A stretch of 11,416 nt of DNA, taken from an uncultured Anaerotruncus sp. Lineage in GTDB: Bacteria > Bacillota > Clostridia > Oscillospirales > Ruminococcaceae. The stretch spans positions 1-11,416 of the forward strand of contig CAJUJI010000098.1 of the NCBI GenBank assembly GCA_910586875.1. Direction: 5' to 3'. This document shows positions 6,060-11,416 of the stretch, piece after piece. The notes under the pieces were generated by a model. The model was given only the letters and a program-made list of their open reading frames with translations, did not search any database and had not been told where the DNA came from. A program made the position numbers and the translations under genes. How positions within the stretch are numbered: the stretch's first letter is position 1; each line of letters begins with the position of its first letter.

Positions 6060-6224
6060 GCAAGGGGTGCTTTTTCTCTTGCAAAAAGCACCCCTCTTGC
6101 CGCTGCGCGGCAATTCACCCCGCAAAAATCCGCTTTTACGGAAAAGAGTTCCGCGCTTTGCGAAGCGCGGCCAAAGGCGCTGCCTTTGGAATCCGCAGCC
6201 TTTGAAAAGGCTGGCGAAACTTTT
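6060..6224 (+). repeat. Dispersed hairpin repeat, copy 3 (full)
   Basis: In order: a perfect 12-bp hairpin GGGGTGCTTTTT (6064-6075) with AAAAAGCACCCC (6083-6094), and the conserved GCAATTCACCCC at 6110-6121. Then CCGCGCTT/AAGCGCGG around a TGCG loop (6151-6170), CCAAAGGC/GCCTTTGG around GCT (6171-6189) and CAGCCTTT/AAAGGCTG around GA (6196-6213), ending in GCGAAACTTTT. Bases 6170-6224 equal 1-55 exactly. It fills most of the 359-base gap between ptsH and uvrC and would form the 5' leader of uvrC transcripts. No gene and no consensus promoter was seen in that gap. Confidence 0.9.
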
Positions 6225-6294
6225 GGTGAGGCTTGCTGCCGCAGCAGCGGCGTGCAGAGGTCAACCGCCGCATGGCAAAAAGAAAGGGAAGGTC

Positions 6295-8142
6295 ATGGAA
6301 AATCCACGCTTGCCGCTACTGGCACAAAAGGCACACAAGCTGCCGCTTCTGCCGGGTGTTTACATCATGAAAAATAAGGCTGGGGACATCATCTATATCG
6401 GCAAGGCAAAGCTGCTGAAAAATCGGGTGAGCAGCTACTTTCGCTCGGTAGAAAAGCACCAGCCGAAGGTCTACCAGATGGTCTGCCATGTGCAGGATTT
6501 TGAATACATCGTGACCGACAGTGAATTTGAGGCGCTGGTGCTGGAATGCAGCATGATTAAGCTGCACGCCCCGAAGTATAACATTCTGCTCAAGGATGAC
6601 AAGGGGTACTCCTACATCAAAATTTACCCGAAGGAATATAGCCGGATTTCGATGGCGCTGCAAAAGGGCGATGAGCAGGGCGCTACCTACATTGGGCCGT
6701 ACATGTCCTCGTTTGTGGTGCGCGAGACGGTGGAGGAGGCGAACCGCGCGTTCCGATTGCCCACCTGCACCCGTCGTTTTCCGCAGGAGTTCGGCAAAGG
6801 CCGTCCCTGTTTAAACTTCCACATCAAGCGGTGCATGGGGGTTTGCCAGGGTAAAATCTCGTTGGAGGAATACAATGAGATTTTGGCGCAGGCGCTGGAT
6901 TACATCAAGGGGGGCAGCGCCCAGAGCATTGAAAAGTTGACCGCCCGCATGAATGAGTATGCAGAGGCGATGCAGTTTGAACGGGCGGCGCAGCTGCGCG
7001 ACCGCATCCGCGCGATCCAGCGAATTACTGAGTCGCAAAAGGTGGTGTTCACCAGCGTTGCAAATCAGGATGTGATTGCGCTGGTGCGCAGCGACAAGGA
7101 CACCTGTGCAGTGGTGCTAAAATTTCGCAGCGAGCGGCTTGTGGACAAGCAGGATTTTTTGCTGGGTGTAGTGGACAATTTGGACAGCGCGCGGCTGGAG
7201 TTTTTGCTGCGTTATTATACCGGTCGCGGCACAGGGCAGGAGTTCCCGAAAAAGATACAATTGGATGGGCCGATTGAGGATATGGAGATGGTGGCGCGGC
7301 TGCTCAGCGAGCAGGCGGGGCACAAGGTGGAGCTGCGCATTCCGCAGCGCGGCGAGCAACACAAGCTGGTGGAGATGGCCAGGACCAATGCAGCGGAACG
7401 GCTCTCGCTCAAGGTGCAGCGCACAGGCAGAGAGCTGGCGGCACTCGACGAGCTGGCGCGGCTGCTGGGGCTGGAAAAGCCGCCCTCCTATATTGAAGCG
7501 TACGATATCTCGAATATCGGTTCGGACACGGTGGTAGCGGGCATGGTGGTGTTTGAGGATGCCCGCCCGCTGCGCCGCTGCTATCGCAAATTTAGCATGA
7601 AAACGGTGGTTGGGACCGACGATTACGCCAGCATGAGCGAGGTGCTGCGCCGCCGGTTTGAACGTTATCGCGATCCAGAAAAGCAGGACGAGGCGTTTGA
7701 CCGGCTGCCGGATTTGATTCTTTTAGACGGCGGTAAAGGGCATGTTGGTGTAATCGCGCCGCTGCTGGCGGAGATGGGAATTGCGGTACCGGTGTTTGGC
7801 ATGGTCAAGGATGACCGTCACCGCACCCGCGCAATTGCGCAGAGCGGTGGTGAAATTGCGATTGCCTCCCACCGCAGCGCGTTTACGCTGGTGTCCTCCA
7901 TCCAAGAGGAGGTGCACCGCTATTCGGTTGAATACTCGCGCGCGAAGCACCAGAAAAGTGCGTTTGAGCTGACACTGACCCAGTGTGAGGGGATTGGCGA
8001 AAAACGTGCGGCGGAGATCTACAAGCATTTCAAGACGATCAAGGCGATTCGCGCGGCCAGTGTGGAGCAGCTCGCACAGGTGAAAGGGGTTTCTAAATCT
8101 GCGGCGGAGAAATTGTACAGCTTTTTGCGTCTGGAAGATTGA
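6295..8142 (+). CDS. uvrC: Excinuclease ABC subunit C (UvrC)
   Basis: UvrC makes the 3' and 5' incisions of nucleotide excision repair after UvrA/UvrB find a lesion. The 615 residues match the family. The GIY-YIG nuclease is at about 18-100 (GVY 21-23, YIGKAK 34-39, Arg44, Glu84). Four conserved cysteines, C158, C172, C180 and C184, lie in the expected spacing and are probably metal-cluster ligands. The UVR motif that binds UvrB is at about 213-247. The RNase H-like nuclease carries Asp404 (YDISNIGSDTVVAGMVVF) and Asp478 (LILLDGGKGH). Tandem helix-hairpin-helix motifs are at about 565-611. ATG at 6295, after AAGGGAAGG, was chosen. Earlier in-frame starts (from 6067) would add 76 residues translated from the dispersed repeat. 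Confidence 0.97.
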   Translation: MENPRLPLLAQKAHKLPLLPGVYIMKNKAGDIIYIGKAKLLKNRVSSYFRSVEKHQPKVYQMVCHVQDFEYIVTDSEFEALVLECSMIKLHAPKYNILLKDDKGYSYIKIYPKEYSRISMALQKGDEQGATYIGPYMSSFVVRETVEEANRAFRLPTCTRRFPQEFGKGRPCLNFHIKRCMGVCQGKISLEEYNEILAQALDYIKGGSAQSIEKLTARMNEYAEAMQFERAAQLRDRIRAIQRITESQKVVFTSVANQDVIALVRSDKDTCAVVLKFRSERLVDKQDFLLGVVDNLDSARLEFLLRYYTGRGTGQEFPKKIQLDGPIEDMEMVARLLSEQAGHKVELRIPQRGEQHKLVEMARTNAAERLSLKVQRTGRELAALDELARLLGLEKPPSYIEAYDISNIGSDTVVAGMVVFEDARPLRRCYRKFSMKTVVGTDDYASMSEVLRRRFERYRDPEKQDEAFDRLPDLILLDGGKGHVGVIAPLLAEMGIAVPVFGMVKDDRHRTRAIAQSGGEIAIASHRSAFTLVSSIQEEVHRYSVEYSRAKHQKSAFELTLTQCEGIGEKRAAEIYKHFKTIKAIRAASVEQLAQVKGVSKSAAEKLYSFLRLED

Positions 8143-8167
8143 CAAATTCGGCGAAAAACGGGATAAT
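8139..8167 (+). promoter_or_regulatory. Promoter of rsmD-coaD overlapping the uvrC stop codon
   Basis: TTGACA at 8139-8144 and GATAAT at 8162-8167 are 17 bases apart. The -35 box contains the uvrC TGA stop (8140-8142). Transcription would start near 8174, giving a leader of about 40 bases before rsmD. Confidence 0.85.
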
Positions 8168-8212
8168 ATAGAATTGCAGGCGTGCTGCAATGCAAAATAG
8201 AGGAGAAAAACA

Positions 8213-8764
8213 ATGAGAGTAATTACCGGTTTGGCGAGGAACGCGCGGCTGAAGGCGCCGGAAGGACTATCCACCCGCCCAACCTCGGATATGGCTAAAG
8301 AGGCGATTTTCAGCATCTTGCAGTTTGAGCTGGAGCAAGCGATGGTGCTGGACCTGTTTGCGGGCAGCGGGCAGCTTGGGATAGAAGCGCTGTCACGCGG
8401 GGCAAAATTTGCGGTATTTGTGGATACCGAACGGCAGGCACAGGAGTGCATCCGTCAGAATCTGGCGGTGACCCGTTTGGCGCAGCAGGCGCGGGTCGCG
8501 GCGATGCCGGCAGAAAGCTATTTGGCCTCCTGCAAGGAGCGGTTTGACATTGCGCTGCTCGACCCGCCCTATCAAAGCGGATTGCTGCAAACGGTGCTGC
8601 CGCAGGTGGCGGCGCGGATGCAGCCGGAGGGCGTCATCGTTTGCGAGAGTGAGCGCGATGAGCAGCTGCCGGAGTGTGCAGGGGATTTTGTGCTTTACAA
8701 AACCTATCGCTATGGCAGGGTGAAGGTCACGACCTACCGAAAACAGCAGGAAGAAGTGGAGTAG
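8213..8764 (+). CDS. rsmD: 16S rRNA (guanine-966-N2)-methyltransferase RsmD
   Basis: RsmD methylates G966 of 16S rRNA in the assembled 30S particle. The 183-residue protein has the N-terminal signature ITGLARNARLKAP and TRPTSDMAKEAIFSIL (21-36). The SAM-binding motif I VLDLFAGSGQLGIEALSRGA is at 45-64, and the catalytic DPPY at 117-120 is typical of N2-guanine and N6-adenine methyltransferases. The start ATG follows GAGGAG. The stop lies one base before the coaD start. The rsmD-coaD pairing is conserved across Firmicutes and many other bacteria. Confidence 0.96.
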   Translation: MRVITGLARNARLKAPEGLSTRPTSDMAKEAIFSILQFELEQAMVLDLFAGSGQLGIEALSRGAKFAVFVDTERQAQECIRQNLAVTRLAQQARVAAMPAESYLASCKERFDIALLDPPYQSGLLQTVLPQVAARMQPEGVIVCESERDEQLPECAGDFVLYKTYRYGRVKVTTYRKQQEEVE

Positions 8765-8765
8765 T

Positions 8766-9260
8766 ATGGAACGTATCGTCATTTGTCCGGGCAGCTTTGA
8801 CCCCATCACCAAAGGGCATGAGGAGATTATCCGTCGGGCTGCCAGCCTGTTTGACCGGGTGATTGTGGTGGTGAGCGCCAACCCTGAAAAGAACCCGCGC
8901 TTTTCGATTGAGGAGCGTGCGGAGCTCATCCGGCGGGTATGTGCACAGCTGCCCAATGTTGAGGTGGATCAATTTAGCGGGCTGTTGGTAGATTATGTGG
9001 CGAAAAGCGGTGCAAGCGCAATTGTGAAGGGGCTGCGTGCAGTTTCGGACTTTGATTATGAATTTCAGATGGCGCTGACCAACAAAAAGCTGATGCCCCA
9101 GGCGGAAACGATCTTTTTGACCTCGAGCAGCGACAGTATGTACCTGTCATCAAGCATTGTGCGCCAGATTGCGCAGTTCGGCGGGGATATCAGCCCGTTT
9201 GTGCCTGCGTGTATTTTGGATACGGTCAAACAACGGATTTGTACGCATTGTGAAGAGTGA
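8766..9260 (+). CDS. coaD: Phosphopantetheine adenylyltransferase (PPAT)
   Basis: CoaD transfers AMP from ATP to 4'-phosphopantetheine, the penultimate step of coenzyme A synthesis. The 164 residues are the normal size. The nucleotidyltransferase signature CPGSFDPITKGH (7-18) carries the T/HxGH motif as T15-K16-G17-H18, where most homologues have TNGH. KGLRAVSDFDYEFQMA is at 88-103, and the C-terminal nucleotide motif LSSSIVR is at 127-133. It starts one base after rsmD, with GTGGAG upstream as ribosome binding site, and is cotranscribed with it. Its stop overlaps the ribosome binding site of the next gene. Confidence 0.97.
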   Translation: MERIVICPGSFDPITKGHEEIIRRAASLFDRVIVVVSANPEKNPRFSIEERAELIRRVCAQLPNVEVDQFSGLLVDYVAKSGASAIVKGLRAVSDFDYEFQMALTNKKLMPQAETIFLTSSSDSMYLSSSIVRQIAQFGGDISPFVPACILDTVKQRICTHCEE

Positions 9261-9273
9261 AGGAGTGTGCGAT

Positions 9274-9729
9274 TTGAATATTGATGAGATTCTGGATGTA
9301 ATTGACGAACTGTTGGACCGGTCTTGGAGCCTGCCGCTTTCGGGCGGGCGTTGTGTGGTGGATGCCGAGAAGGTGCGCGACTTGATTGATGATATCCGGC
9401 TAAACATTCCTGGAGAGATCAAACAGGCGAGAGCGATTGTTTCCGACCGCAATGAAATTATCGATGGCGCAAAGAAGGAAGCGGAGGCGATCGTCCGCAA
9501 GGCGGAGGACCGCGCCCGGACATTGATTGCACATCAGGAGATTGTCAAGGCGGCGCAGGCGAAGGCGTCGGAGATTCTCTCGCAGGCGCAGTCAAAATCG
9601 CGCGAGATCCGGCAGGCCGCCCAGGAGTTTTCGGACAACTGCCTGCTGCGTACAGAGGAAGTGCTGGCGAAATCGCTGACAGAGGTGAAAGCAACCCGTC
9701 AGGCGTTCCGCAATGCGACCAGCCGCTAA
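9274..9729 (+). CDS. Coiled-coil protein of the coaD neighbourhood, function unknown
   Basis: This 151-residue, soluble, mostly helical protein resembles conserved Clostridia proteins encoded after coaD, sometimes labelled ATPase or F-type-ATPase-b-like because of their coiled coils. No ATP-binding motif is present, so that name is not supported. The N-terminus (MNIDEILDVIDELLDRSW, then LPLSGGRCVVD) is a compact conserved block. From about residue 45 to 147 it is Ala/Glu/Lys/Arg rich with heptad-like spacing (EIKQARAIVSDRNEII, AEAIVRKAEDRARTLI), consistent with a long coiled coil. TTG at 9274 was chosen because AAGGAG sits 8 bases upstream. An upstream in-frame start at 9157 would overlap coaD by 100 bases. 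It ends the rsmD-coaD operon before the terminator at 9810. Confidence 0.85.
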   Translation: MNIDEILDVIDELLDRSWSLPLSGGRCVVDAEKVRDLIDDIRLNIPGEIKQARAIVSDRNEIIDGAKKEAEAIVRKAEDRARTLIAHQEIVKAAQAKASEILSQAQSKSREIRQAAQEFSDNCLLRTEEVLAKSLTEVKATRQAFRNATSR

Positions 9730-9781
9730 TTCTGCTGGCAACACGCAAAAATTTTCGTTCTCTTTTTTAAAAAACGATAGG

Positions 9782-9805
9782 GTTCAGGGGGCAAGCTCCC
9801 TGGAC
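9782..9805. repeat. Intergenic inverted repeat, possible relative of the dispersed repeat
   Basis: GTTCAGGGGGC (9782-9792) pairs with GCTCCCTGGAC (9795-9805) over 11 positions with two G-T wobbles. Its reverse complement contains CCAGGGAGCTTGCCCCCTG, recalling the first hairpin of copy 4 (CTAGAGGCGCTGCCCCTGG). Membership in the same family is inference. Confidence 0.5.
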
Positions 9806-9809
9806 GCAT

Positions 9810-9842
9810 AAAAGAAAAGCCCTTTTGGGGGCTTTTTCTTTT
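9810..9842 (+). terminator. Rho-independent terminator of the rsmD-coaD operon
   Basis: AAAAGCCC (9815-9822) pairs with GGGCTTTT (9829-9836). The flanking AAAA (9810-9813) and TTTT (9839-9842) extend the stem, and the downstream arm is the T-rich CTTTTTCTTTT. The near-symmetric A and T tracts would allow termination in both directions. Confidence 0.87.
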
Positions 9843-9870
9843 GCACAAAATGCAGCAGCATAGAAAAATT

Positions 9871-9898
9871 CCTCCTGCATATATCTTGCAAGGGGAGG
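9871..9898 (+). promoter_or_regulatory. Possible hairpin over the ribosome binding site of the AGCS gene
   Basis: CCTCC (9871-9875) can pair with GGAGG (9894-9898), the core of the ribosome binding site. TGCA (9876-9879) can pair with TGCA (9887-9890), leaving a 7-base loop and a 3-base bulge. This would mask the start site of the gene at 9905. The pairing is short and bulged, so it may be coincidental. Confidence 0.3.
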
Positions 9899-9904
9899 GG
9901 TTTC

Positions 9905-11266
9905 ATGGAGACGATTGCGGCAATCAACCAGCAATTACATGCCATTGTCTGGGGGCCGTCGATGGTGGCCCTGCTGTTGTTGACCGGTGTGTATTTTACG
10001 GTCGGCACCGGCTTTTTTCAGCTGCGGCGGATGGGGCTTTGGCTGCGGCACACTTTGTTTGCGATCTTTTTCAGCCGCGAGGTGCATCGCCATTCGGACA
10101 CAGCTGCGGCGATCTCTCAATTTCAGGCGCTCTCCACCGCGCTCGCAGGCACCATCGGCACCGGAAATATCGTTGGCGTTGCAGCTGCGATTGTCTCAGG
10201 GGGGCCAGGCGCAGTTTTTTGGATGTGGGTCAGCGGAATTTTTGGCATGATGACCAAATATGCGGAAAATCTATTGGGCAATTATTACCGCTATCGCGGG
10301 GCGGACGGCAATTGGATCGGCGGTCCGATGGTGTATATCGAACGGGGGCTGCACTGCCGGTGGCTGGCAGTCCTATTCGCCTTTTTCTGTTTAATCTCTA
10401 CGTTTGGCATCGGTAATCTGGCGCAAGCGAACTCCATTGCTGGCGCGCTGCAAACCTCTACAGGGCTCGCGCCTGCTGCCTGCGGCATTTTGCTGACCCT
10501 CTGCACCGGACTTGTGATACTCGGCGGAATCCGGCGGATTGCTGCGGTTGCAGAAAGGTTTGTGCCAGCAATGGCGCTGTTTTATCTGCTGGGTAGTGGG
10601 ATACTTCTCTGGCAGTATCGCCAGCAGCTCCCCCGCGCCTTTGCGGAAATTTTCTCTCATGCGTTTGGAATGCAGGCGGTGGGTGGCGGCGTCGGCGGTT
10701 ATGCCATGATGCGCGCAATCCAGTTGGGCGTTGCACGAAGCATCGCCTCCAATGAAGCGGGGTTGGGCAGCTCGGTGATTGTCAACTCCACCTCCAACGT
10801 GCGAGAGCCGGTGCAGCAGGGGATGTGGGGCATTTTTGAGGTTTTTATTACAACACTTGTTGTTTGCACTGTAACCGCCTTGGTGATCCTGACCACCGGC
10901 GTGCATCATTCCGGTACACAGGGCGCCATGCTAGCGGTAGAAGCATTCTCCTGCGGGTTCGGAAGGTTCGGCGGTATATTTGTTTCGGTGGCGATTATTT
11001 GTTTTGCGTTTTCTTCTATTTTGGGGTGGTCCTATTATGGAGAATCCGCAATTCGGTATTTGTCGAACAGAAAACTACTAAATGTATATAAAATTGCGTT
11101 TATCGGCACAACAATGCTGGGATGTGTCGCACAGCTCGACCTGGTTTGGAGTATTTCCGACACCTTCAACGGTTTTATGGCGCTGCCAAATGTAATTGCA
11201 ATTCTCGCACTTTCTGGCAAGGTGTTTCACTTAACACGCGTTTATTTGCAGCAGCACGAATTTTAA
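9905..11266 (+). CDS. AGCS-family sodium:alanine/glycine symporter
   Basis: This 453-residue integral membrane protein matches the amino acid carrier AGCS family (AlsT/AgcS-like), which imports alanine or glycine with Na+ or H+. Family hallmarks are TALAGTIGTGNIVGVAAAIV at 78-97, GGPGAVFWMWVSGIFGMMTKYAE at 99-121, GGPMVYI at 139-145, GVARSIASNEAGLGSS at 275-290 and a closing FNGFMALPNVIAILALSG at 421-438. About ten or eleven membrane segments can be read. Substrate cannot be assigned from sequence. ATG is preceded by GGGGAGGGG. The gene follows a terminator, so it should have its own promoter, but no consensus one was visible in the 62 bases between them. No glycine riboswitch precedes it. 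Confidence 0.95.
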   Translation: METIAAINQQLHAIVWGPSMVALLLLTGVYFTVGTGFFQLRRMGLWLRHTLFAIFFSREVHRHSDTAAAISQFQALSTALAGTIGTGNIVGVAAAIVSGGPGAVFWMWVSGIFGMMTKYAENLLGNYYRYRGADGNWIGGPMVYIERGLHCRWLAVLFAFFCLISTFGIGNLAQANSIAGALQTSTGLAPAACGILLTLCTGLVILGGIRRIAAVAERFVPAMALFYLLGSGILLWQYRQQLPRAFAEIFSHAFGMQAVGGGVGGYAMMRAIQLGVARSIASNEAGLGSSVIVNSTSNVREPVQQGMWGIFEVFITTLVVCTVTALVILTTGVHHSGTQGAMLAVEAFSCGFGRFGGIFVSVAIICFAFSSILGWSYYGESAIRYLSNRKLLNVYKIAFIGTTMLGCVAQLDLVWSISDTFNGFMALPNVIAILALSGKVFHLTRVYLQQHEF

Positions 11267-11271
11267 GGGAC

Positions 11272-11325
11272 TAGAGGCGCTGCCCCTGGACCCCGCCACC
11301 TTTGAAAAGGTGGACGAAACTTTCG
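11272..11325 (+). repeat. Dispersed hairpin repeat, copy 4 (diverged)
   Basis: This aligns without gaps to copies 1 and 3: CTAGAGGCGCTGCCCCTGG, then ACCCCG, then CCACCTTTGAAAAGGTGG (11296-11313), then ACGAAACTTTCG. The second hairpin is perfectly paired yet differs from the other copies at two base pairs, changed on both arms. The first hairpin keeps the GCGCTGC apex but has one A-C mismatch. Confidence 0.82.
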
Positions 11326-11373
11326 ATATACCTGCGGCGGAAAGTTTACGCAGTGCCTTGTTAGGGGGTGGCC

Positions 11374-11405
11374 CATGGAGGGGGACGCGCTGCTCCCCCT
11401 CCATG
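11374..11405. repeat. Perfect 12-bp inverted repeat at the window edge
   Basis: CATGGAGGGGGA (11374-11385) and its exact reverse complement TCCCCCTCCATG (11394-11405) flank CGCGCTGC. The apex again reads GCGCTGC, as in the first hairpin of the dispersed repeat. No T-run follows, so it is not a standard terminator. The right flank is cut by the window end. Confidence 0.85.
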
Positions 11406-11416
11406 AGGTGCGCCGC

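Noticed and set aside
7723..8451. 242-residue minus-strand frame across the end of uvrC and the start of rsmD
   Set aside because: It is antisense to two recognised genes and to the rsmD promoter. The composition is typical of a shadow frame.
9730..9904. Glycine riboswitch upstream of the AGCS transporter
   Set aside because: Such riboswitches are common before this family, but only 62 bases separate the terminator from the start. No conserved riboswitch core was recognised.
9841..10416. 191-residue + strand frame overlapping the AGCS gene
   Set aside because: It is a shadow in another frame of a well-supported transporter, with low-quality composition.

Overview
The window looks like a chromosomal stretch from a low-copy, moderately GC-rich Clostridia-type Firmicute, probably of the Ruminococcaceae/Oscillospiraceae group. 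The grounds are the gene orders ylxM-ffh and rpsP-KH-rimM-trmD, strong AGGAGG ribosome binding sites, frequent TTG/GTG starts, TTGACA-N17-TATAAT promoters and the protein flavours. The genus cannot be fixed from sequence alone. Almost everything coding is housekeeping.

Layout: a repeat fragment (1-55) lies at the 3' side of a small minus-strand membrane protein gene (115-480). Divergent from it, a consensus promoter (631-659) drives ylxM and ffh (SRP regulator-like protein and SRP GTPase). A 465-base gap follows, made of a 43-bp tandem repeat (three units) and a structured dispersed repeat in reverse orientation. Next comes the ribosome/tRNA maturation cluster rpsP, KH-domain RNA-binding protein, rimM and trmD, with a DUF554 membrane protein attached where rplS often sits. 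An AT-rich gap carries a consensus promoter for ptsH (HPr), which ends at a clear terminator. A second full copy of the dispersed repeat (+ strand) forms the leader of uvrC. A promoter overlapping the uvrC stop codon serves rsmD, coaD and a coiled-coil protein, ended by a terminator. The last gene is an AGCS-family Na+/amino-acid symporter, followed by a diverged repeat copy and a 12-bp-stem palindrome at the window edge.

The most unusual content is non-coding: a dispersed intergenic element of about 170 bases made of successive hairpins. Copies differ in stem sequence but keep pairing and keep loops (TGCG, GCT, GA), which argues for selection or a mechanism acting on a folded RNA or single-stranded DNA. 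A 55-base segment is identical between positions 1-55 and 6170-6224. A second non-coding point of interest is the KH-rimM junction, where a terminator-like hairpin and an alternative hairpin that would mask the rimM Shine-Dalgarno are mutually exclusive. No phage, CRISPR, IS transposase, tRNA or rRNA was recognised.
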